From CAZNXE01 sp964576465 (lineage in GTDB: Bacteria; Planctomycetota; Planctomycetia; Pirellulales; JAEUIK01): a stretch of 64,000 nt of DNA. The stretch spans positions 1-64,000 of the forward strand of contig CAZNXE010000001.1 in NCBI GenBank assembly GCA_964576465.1, given 5' to 3'. The notes beneath the pieces were generated by a model. The model saw nothing but the letters and a program-made list of their open reading frames with translations, had not been told where the DNA came from and made no database searches. Of the stretch, positions 29,301 to 36,071 are shown piece after piece (position 1 is the first letter of the stretch; each line of letters opens with the position of its first letter). The position numbers and the translations under genes were made by a program.

Positions 29301-29430
29301 CGAAGCCGCGAATGAACCCAACCGCGTCGTCCGCGTGATCTCGCTCAAGCAAACGAACACCAAGATCATTCAAGACGTGCTCGACTCGCTACTCAAAGAT
29401 GTGCAACGCCAACGACGCCGTTCCCGCTGA
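23368..29430 (+). CDS. giant secretin-N (NolW-like) repeat protein without pore domain
   Basis: A 2,020-residue secreted protein. ATG 23368 gives the signal sequence IFFAQLVVAAAILCWF. Residues about 130-205 resemble an STN/N0-type domain (APWADVLSWFAEQAGLSLV). From about residue 220 to the end, some 24 units of about 65 residues repeat one pattern: a YPL-like strand, a helix, a short beta pair (NQLIVWA-like), then a DQ..I helix. This matches the ring-building N1/N2 domain of GspD-type secretins. A charged Gly/Ser/Glu-rich linker lies near residues 1680-1780. No C-terminal secretin barrel is present; the protein stops in an unfinished unit (DSLLKDVQRQRRRSR). It precedes the gspE-M cluster, so a role in the T2SS envelope channel is inferred. 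Confidence 0.75.
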   Translation: MSIGSVPRLRSIFFAQLVVAAAILCWFPQHAAAQEPGEPQRETEPVVHGPMVPGFARLAEPEIADRLDLSDEQRARVATIIGRRTEALETAADDQRRVILEASETELAALLDDDQLARWVAIANEVTRQDVKLRFNFRFAPWADVLSWFAEQAGLSLVLDAPPPGTFNYADTKEYTPAEAIDLLNGVLLTKGYTLIRRERMLLVVDIVDGVPEELVPEVDLNDLDARGRFEVVRVTFPLGTRDAALVETEIKPLLGVFGKSIPLSQTKQLVVIETAGKMRVILAVIDSIPEPKEPSPPEKQKEAEKPTLVTYPLKNIDPAAALGTLNVLFGEGHFVHDSKTNQLIAYMGPSQQAAIGRTLEQMQAETPEELKFDLEIHRLTPGDHAPLFGLLQTLFPDARLSLDTATNNLVAWAPPPAQETIRRTIVGLDEEGATPGTRKLIVYRLRRSNPSTLVSLLTSVLPRARITADAPSNSIAVFSDESGHLAVQAAVDALEAAPDDTTRSSVRFYPVPREQVETLQTLLASLVPQAQIQYDEARESFVVVAVPDDHSTIGEAIATVVTDAPQAEQPRLETYEVRGEQRAAVVAALATLTNELPGIQTLPDTGDDRMLIWARLEQHAVIGELISQVTKKKALGPPAKLVAYPLEFVDAATIVSVLQTIVPRAQLVVESASNQIVAWALTEDQEKLSVAIEQIDIDAPPRQRLRLMTHPIKKADRAAVVQVLRTLVPSMQLIDHPAANTIIALGVEPDQRLVTETIDRMQPSDNPDSQYRVEVYPLHNANAQAYVNALTPAFPRGQFTADVQGGRLIVWATTKDHVTIAAAVERLQRPFAEGEEPEAVVHRLEHITPAVAVAALQPLFPSARLQAEPGNQSVVAMATSSDQEAIRTMLAQLDLRPYDGESRTLAAYSLDGADVTTALTLLRTAFVEAQVTPNPKAGSLLVWAKADEQDHIREMIESLRLPEDERPLPVVHRLEFITPAVAVAALQPLFPQSQLQSEPQNQSVVVVANIRDQEAIRAALEQLDIKNRDTQRQLVAYPLNGADAATALTLLQTAFVEARVTVNPKSDSLLVWAKPDEQDQIRKMIESLQLPEDDRPQLVVHRLEFITPAVAVAALQPLFPQARLQSEPQNQSVVVVANMRDQEAIRAALEQLDIKKRDTQRQLVAYPLNGADAATALTLLQTAFVEARVTVNPKSDSLLVWAKSDEQDQIRKMIESLQLPEDDRPQLVVHRLEYITPAVAVAALQPLFPQVQLQSEPQNQSVVVVANMRDHGEIRAALGQLDVKRTDVPRRLIAYQLDGADATAAIGLLQSAFAEARVISDTKTDSLLVWAKVEEHAAIRETIDTLVREVPTERQNITRSYVLQNTDASVALGVLTPLVPTALMAVDTRGRKLLVTAVPEDHDRIQAAIAELETGPADDLAESLQVYDIENADASVVLNTLQQMYALRAEVRLSLDPLTNKIAAWASPKQHESIAEVVAKFDELIDPSEELLVEVYPLGGADPTSVSAVLNDMLAQRPEVRIVTDEATDQLIVLAQADEQAMVKKTIDQLRTAKPEVDVIQLRFVDPYSAELAIETLFETSGRGRNRGNGPRVDSDPTTGQLFIRGTPEQLAQIRELLGKMGEVFVADQTLGSGRKLRVITLPSGTVGETLEEVRRVWSQLRSNPIRVVTPSAVAPTLRKSKEKKHQGTQGEDDNGDDSSPTSEQPGSEAQSRSRAFVPADVLAQVVTLVEDGEDEAEPNRRQSGEDPDMAEQESGEPLDGSGEESPIVISIGKDNITIASEDVEALDQFETLLKTIVQRRPIGGRQFTVFTLTTANATLVAESLEKLFDDGMFGFRGTGNVSIVPDQRLNALIVQASAADLATIEGLIKVLDTNEPLDSMIRTEPRVIQVDRARAIDIEEVLRDVYKTQLTTGGARSQLNAPRGSSRELQNVLQQLNAAAAGPEMTLSVDAETNSLVVLAAQPLFEEVRQLVEQLDEAANEPNRVVRVISLKQTNTKIIQDVLDSLLKDVQRQRRRSR
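25894..27444 (+). repeat. four tandem internal repeats of 387-390 bp
   Basis: Copies begin at 25894, 26284, 26671 and 27058, each at the codons for HRLE. Spacing is 390, 387 and 387 bases. Each copy encodes two secretin-N-like units, one starting VVHRLE and one starting AYPLNGAD. The second and third copies are almost base-identical over most of their length, which points to recent duplication; the first and fourth have diverged. Confidence 0.93.
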
Positions 29431-29442
29431 CATGAATGCAAC

Positions 29443-30543
29443 TCATCGCAGCGGCTCACTCGACGTCGATCGCTCAACAGATTCGGCACTTTCAATCTGT
29501 TGGCGAGCCAATTCACCACGCGCACATTCTCGTGCCGTGATCATGCCATCGCCGTCGTGATCGTACGTGTCAAACCGATGCAACTCAGAGCTCGACCATT
29601 TTGCCGAGAACTCGGCCAGCGACATCTGCGCGTCCCCGTTCGTGTCGCCCTCGACAAACCATTCCGGTAAGCCGACAGGCAAACGTGACGATCGCACATA
29701 GAATTGACGCGACCGCATTCGCTTCTCGCGATGGACCGCGGCAGCAGCATCCCCGGGCGTTGTCGTCGCATGAACCTGCGACCCGGTCTCAATGCCTGAA
29801 TCCACCCGGGCGACCGGTTCGTTCACTCGCCGCCCGGGCATCAGACGGATCAAACGCCGGTGGCCATAAACTGCGATGCGGATCGCCAATTCTTCGGCCG
29901 TGAGAATTTCATCGCCGTTGAGATCGTCGTCCCTCGGGTCACCGCGCATCTGTAACCACTCGACGGGTTCTAGCGTTCCGTTGGAGTCAAGATCGTAGCG
30001 TGTGACCAACTTTTCGGCATAGCGGCGGACCTTCGCCGGAATATCGACCACCAGCGGCGTAGCGCTCACCGGCGGAGTACGAAATGCTTCCATCGGCGAT
30101 TGTGAAGATCCCCCTCGGGCTAACCTCTGATCGAAGTAGCCTGCCGGTAACTTTTTGCGCGAATGACGTTCCGCGTCTGATTCGGCGAGGTCGCCCTCGC
30201 CTGCCACGCCTGACACAAGCGGAGGAGTCTGCCCGGCTAGCGGCTTGGCATGGTTCGAAGAGGGCTGGCCGATCGTCACCGCATCCGATGTCTCTTCATT
30301 CGATGCCGACCCAGCCGCCCCGCCGGAGTTGTCCGCCTGAGGAGCGGTCTCGGCACTCGGTGTCGCGTCTTTCGATGATCGCGTGCTGGAATGAGTTTTC
30401 GGTTGATTCGTCGGCTTCGACTTTGCCGCCGGTACTTCATTCCCGCTACACCCGGAAAAGAAGATCGAGGCAACAGCCAGCAGAACCCCCGTCGCGATAA
30501 TCGCGGAACGGCGGTTGACGGTCTTATGGATTGAGAGATGCAT
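29443..30543 (-). CDS. EF-hand lipoprotein
   Basis: About 366 residues. The ATG at 30543 gives a lipoprotein signal (IIATGVLLAVASIFFSGCSG) with the acylated Cys after FFSG. A Ser/Thr/Lys-rich low-complexity stretch of about 80 residues follows. Four EF-hand-like calcium loops are visible: YDLDSNGTLEPVEW, DDDLNGDEILTAEE, GDTNGDAQMSLAEF and YDHDGDGMITAREC. The gene lies on the opposite strand between the giant secretin-N gene (stop 12 bases away) and gspE. Type II systems commonly need calcium at the pseudopilus, so a link is plausible but unproven. An in-frame upstream ATG at 30567 would add 8 residues. Confidence 0.75.
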   Translation of the reverse strand: MHLSIHKTVNRRSAIIATGVLLAVASIFFSGCSGNEVPAAKSKPTNQPKTHSSTRSSKDATPSAETAPQADNSGGAAGSASNEETSDAVTIGQPSSNHAKPLAGQTPPLVSGVAGEGDLAESDAERHSRKKLPAGYFDQRLARGGSSQSPMEAFRTPPVSATPLVVDIPAKVRRYAEKLVTRYDLDSNGTLEPVEWLQMRGDPRDDDLNGDEILTAEELAIRIAVYGHRRLIRLMPGRRVNEPVARVDSGIETGSQVHATTTPGDAAAAVHREKRMRSRQFYVRSSRLPVGLPEWFVEGDTNGDAQMSLAEFSAKWSSSELHRFDTYDHDGDGMITARECARGELARQQIESAESVERSTSSEPLR

Positions 30544-31256
30544 TCGCAACGAAATCCAACGCGGCAAGACTCAGACAGAAAGTTGATGCCGCGGCGCGAA
30601 AAAGGGGTGGTAGGACAACAAAAAACGGGGCAATTCCATCGAACTAATTCATCTTTACTCTCCTATTATAAGTGACAGGTGCCGCTTACGCGCAGCTCGG
30701 TTCGCTCGTTGCCAGAAGAATACTGCTCGGATTGTCAGTTCCGCCTCGACAATCCCGCGGAAAACGAGGGTGGCAGCTACCGCGTAAGACCTTGATAGCC
30801 AATACCTTGGAATGCAACAATCTCGCTGTCGATGGCAATTCTTCGAAATCGTTCGCTTACTAAACGTTTTGCCGCCACGATTCGACTTCACGGCAATAGC
30901 AAGGTTCTGCCGTCAATCGAGGGGGCAAAACCTCCTCCTGAGATCAACCAGGAGATCGGTGTTTGTATTGACCCCCATACAACGCATCAATTAGCCTAGA
31001 TGTATTGATCGAAGCCAATAGAAGGCTCACCACGGTCGACCCCACCGAACCATCCTGCCAACGAACTTCAGGCACACCCCCGCGTGGCAACAACGCCGCG
31101 CACTGTTCGTCCGTCGTCGCGCACTATTGCGCGGCAAGCAGAATCCTACCACGATCACCTTGCTATGCGGGTTAACTGCCATCTTGGTGGCTAGCCGACA
31201 AACATCGCGGCATCATTCACAACATAACTCATGCGCAACAACCGAGAGTAGCACCG
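30544..31256. other. 713-base non-coding region between EF-hand gene and gspE
   Basis: No gene with convincing coding character was found on either strand. It must contain divergent promoters for the EF-hand lipoprotein and the gspE operon. A short inverted repeat (CTCCTG...CAGGAG, around 30931-30950) is the only structure noted. No tRNA, transposase remnant or CRISPR repeat was recognised. Confidence 0.45.
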
Positions 31257-32948
31257 ATGGAAGCTGGCGACATATTGCGAAACAAGGGTTTGCTCGATGA
31301 GCGACAGCTCGCGATCCTCCGTGATGCTACGAATGATAGCTCACGAATCGATCAAGCTGCCGTGCAAATGGGGTTCGTTCGCGAAGACGAAGCCTTGGCT
31401 GCACTGGGTGAGCAGTTGGGGTTGGAGTATGTCGATCTGACCAAGACCGAAGTCGACTTATCGCTGCTGGAACAGTTTCCACTGAAATCGATCTACCGTC
31501 ATAGCGTGTTTCCGCTCAAACGTCGCAACGGTACGTTGGTGGTCGCCACAAGCGATCCGTTCGAGCTTTATGCGCTAGACGAAATCAGTTCGATCACGGG
31601 GCTGATGGTCGAACCGGTGCTTGCCTCTTCAGAAGAGATCGACAAGCTTGTCAAGACGCATCTCGGCGTCGGCTCCGAAACGATCGACGACCTGCTCGCA
31701 CAGCGCGAATCAGAGACCGGTATTGAATTGGTCGACGACTTGGAACTTGACGGTTCCGAGGCTTCGGAGATGGCCCAGGAGGCCTCCGTGGTCCGACTAG
31801 TGAATGAAATACTAGTCGAGGCCATCGAAGCCCGCGCGAGTGATATTCACATCGAATCGCAAGCCAAGGGGCTGCGGATTCGCTATCGTATCGATGGAAT
31901 CTTGCACACGCAGCCAACTCCGCCAGAGATCAACCACTTTCAGGCGGCCATCGTCAGCCGGCTGAAAATCATGGCCCGGCTCAACATCGCCGAAAAGCGG
32001 CTCCCACAAGACGGACGCATCAAACTCAAGGTCAGCGGTCGCGAGGTCGATGTCCGCGTGTCGATGATCCCCATGCTGCACGGCGAAGGGATCGTCATGC
32101 GTGTGCTCGACAAAGACAAGATGGACTTCACACTCAGCGGCGTGGGCTTGCCCGAGGATATTTACCGTCAATTCAACTCGCTCATTAAGCTACCGCACGG
32201 CATTATTCTAGTCACCGGCCCGACCGGTTCTGGAAAGACCACCACGCTCTATAGCGCATTGGCCGAGATTCAGAACGACGAGACAAAGATCATCACAACC
32301 GAAGATCCGGTCGAGTATCAGTTGGAAGGAATCAATCAGATCCAGGTGCAGCCAAAAATTGGGCTGACGTTTGCCGCCTCGCTAAGAGCCATCTTGCGTC
32401 ACGACCCCGACGTGGTGTTGGTGGGCGAAATCCGCGATTTGGAAACGGCCGAGAATGCGATTCAGGCCTCATTGACCGGCCATCTTGTCTTCAGCACGCT
32501 GCATACCAACGATGCTGCCGGCGCGTTCATGCGGATGTGCGACATGGGCGTCGAGCCGTTTCTGGCCAGTAGCACCGTGGAAGGCATCTTGGCCCAGCGC
32601 CTGGTTCGCACCTTGTGTCCCGACTGTAAGGGGCCGGTGGATCTCGATACCGCGGAACTACCTGATGACTTCCCCCGCGAGCAAATCGATCATGAACACC
32701 CGATCTTCATGCCCGTCGGTTGTCGCGAGTGTCGCGGCGCGGGCTATCGTGGCCGCGCCGGCTTGTTCGAGCTATTGACCAACAACGATGCGATTCGACA
32801 ACTCGCCGTGGAGCGCGCTTCCACACAGCGAATCAAGGCCGCCGCCATCGAGGGCGGAATGCGAACCTTGCGACAAGACGGATGGCGTAACGTACTAGAT
32901 GGTCGTACCAGCGTTGAAGAGGTGATGCGCGTAACGAAATTTGACTGA
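31257..32948 (+). CDS. gspE: type II secretion system ATPase GspE
   Basis: A 563-residue cytoplasmic ATPase that powers pseudopilus assembly. The N-terminal MshEN-type domain (residues 1-150) starts MEAGDILRNKGLLDERQLA. The Walker A loop is GPTGSGKTT at 321-329; the Asp box and Walker B follow (TTEDPVEYQLEGINQ, HDPDVVLVGEIRD), then the His box (STLHTNDA). A zinc-binding pair LCPDCKG and VGCRECRG completes the GspE/PilB C-terminal domain. GAGAG lies 8 bases before the ATG. PilB of type IV pili is nearly the same protein, but the downstream pseudopilin set favours T2SS. First gene of the gsp cluster. Confidence 0.93.
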   Translation: MEAGDILRNKGLLDERQLAILRDATNDSSRIDQAAVQMGFVREDEALAALGEQLGLEYVDLTKTEVDLSLLEQFPLKSIYRHSVFPLKRRNGTLVVATSDPFELYALDEISSITGLMVEPVLASSEEIDKLVKTHLGVGSETIDDLLAQRESETGIELVDDLELDGSEASEMAQEASVVRLVNEILVEAIEARASDIHIESQAKGLRIRYRIDGILHTQPTPPEINHFQAAIVSRLKIMARLNIAEKRLPQDGRIKLKVSGREVDVRVSMIPMLHGEGIVMRVLDKDKMDFTLSGVGLPEDIYRQFNSLIKLPHGIILVTGPTGSGKTTTLYSALAEIQNDETKIITTEDPVEYQLEGINQIQVQPKIGLTFAASLRAILRHDPDVVLVGEIRDLETAENAIQASLTGHLVFSTLHTNDAAGAFMRMCDMGVEPFLASSTVEGILAQRLVRTLCPDCKGPVDLDTAELPDDFPREQIDHEHPIFMPVGCRECRGAGYRGRAGLFELLTNNDAIRQLAVERASTQRIKAAAIEGGMRTLRQDGWRNVLDGRTSVEEVMRVTKFD

Positions 32949-33217
32949 AGCCACAAACTAGAAAACCACGTACCGACAACCGTTGTCCCATCTACCGATG
33001 GCGACATTGATGCAAGTACCAACCTGAACCTCAGCATTGTGTGTTCAAAAGCGAGTACCCGCGGTGAACGGCCCGCGGAGACTCATGCCCGCCCCTACAT
33101 CCCACCCAATACAACTGAAAACATAGACGACGCTTATTGCGTTGTTACCAGCATGCCATCGCCACCGTGTGACCGGCGATGAATGTTCACACTCCCCGTT
33201 TTTTCCCACCAAATATC

Positions 33218-34432
33218 ATGCCTGAATTCGCTTACACAGCACGTACGTCCAGCGGTGACGAAGTTGCCGGCACGCTGACGGCTTCGACCTCGCAAGAAGC
33301 AATCGGGTTGCTCAGCGAACGTGAGCTGTTCCCGCTGAAGGTGGAAGACGGAACGCAGCGTGCCTCGCGATTTGGCCGACCGAAACGCGTCAGTCCTCAA
33401 GCGTTGGCCGCGACCATGGCCCAGTTGGGCGATTTGTTGGAGAGTGGCGTACCGCTGTTGCGAGCACTGGAGTTGCTGTCGCGACAAACGGCCCATCCGC
33501 GGTTGGCCGAGGTAATGCAAGACGTGCAAGGTCAAATCGCCGAAGGCACCACGCTCGACGAAGCGTTCGCCAAACACCCCGAAGTGTTCAATGAGCTGGC
33601 CGTTAGCATGGTGCGGGCCGGTAGCGAAGGCGGCTTCCTTGAAGACGTGCTGCAACGAACGGCTTCTTTTATCGAACATCAAGAAGACATCAAGAGCCGC
33701 GTCATTGGCGCCGCGACCTATCCGGCCCTGTTGGCCGTCGCGGGTACGATTGCCGTTACTGTATTGATCGTGTTCTTTGTGCCGAAGTTCGCGGAGATGT
33801 TCTCGCGGCTCGAAGAGCGCGGNNNNNNNNNNNNNNNNGGGTTGACCATCGCCTTGTTGGCGCTCAGCGATTTCTTGGGCCGCTACGGATTGTTCGTGCT
33901 GTTGGCGATGACCGGTGGATTGTTTTGGGTATTCCGCTATGCCAAAACCGAGCGCGGAAAGTGGAACATCGACCGCCTGAAACTGAAGGTTCCGCTGGCC
34001 GGCAAGATCTATCTCAACTTGGCCGTCTCGCGTTTTTGTCGCGTACTGGGCACGCTCTTGAAGAACGGGGTGCCGATTCTGCGCTCGCTGGAAATCAGCA
34101 GCGACTCGACCGGCAACAAGGTTTTGGCCGACACCATTCGTCAGGCTAGCGAAAACATTTCTTCCGGACAGGCCCTGGCCACGCCGTTGCGAGCATGCGG
34201 GCTGTTTCCACAAGCCGTTGTCGAGATGATCGGCGTGGCCGAAGAATCGAACACGCTGGAAAAGGTGCTCATCAACATCGCCGACGGAATGGATCGACGC
34301 ACCGAACGGCAACTCGATCTGGCCGTTCGTCTACTGGAACCCATGATGCTGTTGGTCATGGCCGTGGTCATCATGCTCGTGGTGATCGCACTGCTGATAC
34401 CGGTGATTCAGATGAGCACCTCGTTTGCATAG
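33218..34432 (+). CDS. gspF: type II secretion inner-membrane platform protein GspF
   Basis: About 404 residues with two T2SSF domains. The N-terminus MPEFAYTARTSSGDEVAGTL is typical, so the ATG at 33218 is preferred over 33179. The first domain has LGDLLESGVPLLRALELL and a hydrophobic segment near residue 185. The second has VSRFCRVLGTLLKNGVPILRSLEI. The last segment (LVMAVVIMLVVIALLIPVIQM) is the usual GspF/PilC ending. GspF anchors the pseudopilus platform to GspE. Sixteen N bases (33823-33838) interrupt the loop between domains; the frame stays open across them. It follows gspE after 269 bases. Confidence 0.92.
   Translation: MPEFAYTARTSSGDEVAGTLTASTSQEAIGLLSERELFPLKVEDGTQRASRFGRPKRVSPQALAATMAQLGDLLESGVPLLRALELLSRQTAHPRLAEVMQDVQGQIAEGTTLDEAFAKHPEVFNELAVSMVRAGSEGGFLEDVLQRTASFIEHQEDIKSRVIGAATYPALLAVAGTIAVTVLIVFFVPKFAEMFSRLEERXXXXXXGLTIALLALSDFLGRYGLFVLLAMTGGLFWVFRYAKTERGKWNIDRLKLKVPLAGKIYLNLAVSRFCRVLGTLLKNGVPILRSLEISSDSTGNKVLADTIRQASENISSGQALATPLRACGLFPQAVVEMIGVAEESNTLEKVLINIADGMDRRTERQLDLAVRLLEPMMLLVMAVVIMLVVIALLIPVIQMSTSFA
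33823..33838. other. assembly gap (16 N) inside gspF
   Basis: Sixteen undetermined bases lie in the segment between the two T2SSF domains, after RLEERG and before LTIALLALSDFL. The frame reads through, but the exact length of the hidden sequence is not known. Confidence 0.9.
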
Positions 34433-34486
34433 TTTCTTCCTTGTTTACAAAACCGTTGTTAGGAACCTAGTTAGGAGAATACGACA

Positions 34487-34960
34487 ATGAAACGAAAACG
34501 CACAACTCGACAAGCCCGTGCTGGTTTCACCCTGATGGAACTGATGCTTGTGATGGCGATTCTGGTCATCTTGATCGGCTTGGTCGCGCCACGGTTCATG
34601 GGCGCCCAAGCAGGCGCGAACATTAGCGCCACCAAAAGCCAGATCGGTCTCTTCAAGAGCTCGCTCGACATGTACCAACTGCATATGAACACGTACCCTT
34701 CGACCGAACAGGGGTTGGTTGCCGTGATTGAAGAGCCTTCGGACTCCGAAATTCCCGACCGTTGGCAAGGCCCTTACCTGGACGATGGAGTGCCAATCGA
34801 CCCCTGGGGACATGAATATCAGTACGAGTACCCGCCGTCTCGCAATACCCGCGACTTCCCCGACATTTGGTCGCTAGGGCCCGATGGCGAGGACAGTACC
34901 GACGATGACATCGGCAACTGGCCAGAAGAAGAAGGCAACGAAGAGTTGGCCGACCTGTAA
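34487..34960 (+). CDS. gspG: major pseudopilin GspG
   Basis: A 157-residue prepilin. Cleavage is expected after Gly13, giving FTLMELMLVMAILVILIGL with Glu at +5. The C-terminal half has the GspG signature: YPSTEQGL, DPWGHEYQY and SLGPDGEDSTDDDIGNW, the last being the conserved calcium-binding loop. AGGAG (34473-34477) lies 9 bases before the ATG. GspG polymerises into the pseudopilus that pushes substrates out. Its TAA overlaps the ATG of gspH by one base. Confidence 0.95.
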   Translation: MKRKRTTRQARAGFTLMELMLVMAILVILIGLVAPRFMGAQAGANISATKSQIGLFKSSLDMYQLHMNTYPSTEQGLVAVIEEPSDSEIPDRWQGPYLDDGVPIDPWGHEYQYEYPPSRNTRDFPDIWSLGPDGEDSTDDDIGNWPEEEGNEELADL

Positions 34961-35604
34961 TGCGAACGTTTCGGCCGCGGCACGGTAAGCGTGAAGGGTT
35001 CACGCTGATCGAGTTGCTGTTGGTGCTTGCCCTGATTGTGGCGATGGCCGGTTTAAGCGGGCCAGCGCTCAGCAGGTCGGCGGCCAACGCGCGACTTCGA
35101 GACGCGGCGCGGCAGCTGCGCGCCCACTGGGCCCAAACCCGAATCGATGCCATGCAGTATGGGACAACCTTCGCTTGGAGGTACGCGCCCGCGGATTCGC
35201 GTTACGCCCGAATGCCATACGCCTTGCCTCCGTGGATCAACACGGGGGACCGTGAGACTGGATTGAAAAGCAATCAGTCAACGCGCGCAGATGTGAGCGC
35301 CACGGTCATGGATCGCCTCCCCGATTACGTGTCCTTCGCCGAACCCGATCGCTTCGGCAGTAACTTGAATTCCGAAGAAAGCGACCCTCCATTGATCGAC
35401 GACTCCGGGTCACTCGGCGAAGGCCTCAATGATTCGAGCGAGTGGTCCGAGCCGATCTTGTTCTATCCCGACGGAACGACTTCAGACTCCGTCGTCGTCT
35501 TACGCGACGAGCGAGGCAACACGCTCAGCGTTACCCTGCGAGGCATCACGGGCACGGCATCGTTGGGCAAGGTTCAGACCGGCACCGAGGAGGTTCTTCG
35601 ATGA
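34960..35604 (+). CDS. gspH: minor pseudopilin GspH
   Basis: A 214-residue prepilin-like protein. The leader ends at Gly13, followed by FTLIELLLVLALIVAMAGL with Glu at +5. ALSRSAANARLRDAARQLRA continues the long N-terminal helix, as in GspH/FimT proteins. The beta-rich C-terminal part ends with LFYPDGTTSDSVVVL and a GITG loop, matching the GspH fold. It starts one base into the gspG stop and ends overlapping the gspI start (ATGA), so the three are translationally coupled. The GspH identity is based on gene order and the C-terminal pattern. Confidence 0.82.
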   Translation: MRTFRPRHGKREGFTLIELLLVLALIVAMAGLSGPALSRSAANARLRDAARQLRAHWAQTRIDAMQYGTTFAWRYAPADSRYARMPYALPPWINTGDRETGLKSNQSTRADVSATVMDRLPDYVSFAEPDRFGSNLNSEESDPPLIDDSGSLGEGLNDSSEWSEPILFYPDGTTSDSVVVLRDERGNTLSVTLRGITGTASLGKVQTGTEEVLR

Positions 35605-36026
35605 AAGACCGTCGTCGCGAAGGTTTCTCGCTACTGGAAATTCTTCTCGCCACCACGATTTTATTGGGAGCCATCGCGGTCTTGGGGCAGCTCGCTCAGC
35701 TCGGGCTACGCAATGCTGGTGAAGCCAGCAAGCAGGCACGGGCGCAACAGTTGTGTCAGAACAAGCTCGAGGCAATCGTGTTGCGGCTCGAAGCCGCGGA
35801 GGCGATTGAAGATGTACCGCTGGACGAAGCACCCGACTGGCTTTACTCCATCGAAATCGAACTCGTCGAACGCGAGGGCATGGTGGCCGTTCGTGTGTCT
35901 GTAAAGGAAGATCTGCCCGAGCAATCGCGGCCGATCGAATTCAGCCTGATTCGCTGGCTGCCTACCGAGCGGTCGACCTTCGAGGAAACCGCTGGCTCGA
36001 CAAGCGAGTCAACACTCGCACCCTAA
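35601..36026 (+). CDS. gspI: minor pseudopilin GspI
   Basis: A 141-residue prepilin-like protein. The leader MKDRRREG is cleaved before FSLLEILLATTILLGAIAVL, with Glu at +5. The helix continues through QLCQNKLEAIVL, a pattern typical of GspI. GAGGAGG lies 7 bases before the ATG at 35601, which overlaps the gspH stop by four bases. With GspJ and GspK it should form the pseudopilus tip. Confidence 0.82.
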   Translation: MKDRRREGFSLLEILLATTILLGAIAVLGQLAQLGLRNAGEASKQARAQQLCQNKLEAIVLRLEAAEAIEDVPLDEAPDWLYSIEIELVEREGMVAVRVSVKEDLPEQSRPIEFSLIRWLPTERSTFEETAGSTSESTLAP

Positions 36027-36071
36027 TGTCAACCATGCCGTGTTTGTTCGGCTGAACTAAAGGGTAAGGCT

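Noticed and set aside
23368..29430. Full GspD secretin
   Set aside because: N-domain repeats are clear, but no pore-forming C-terminal domain is visible before the stop, so the name gspD was not used.
30655..30891. Small minus-strand frame of 78 codons in the gap before gspE
   Set aside because: No homology-like pattern, no ribosome-binding site, basic low-complexity translation; treated as chance.
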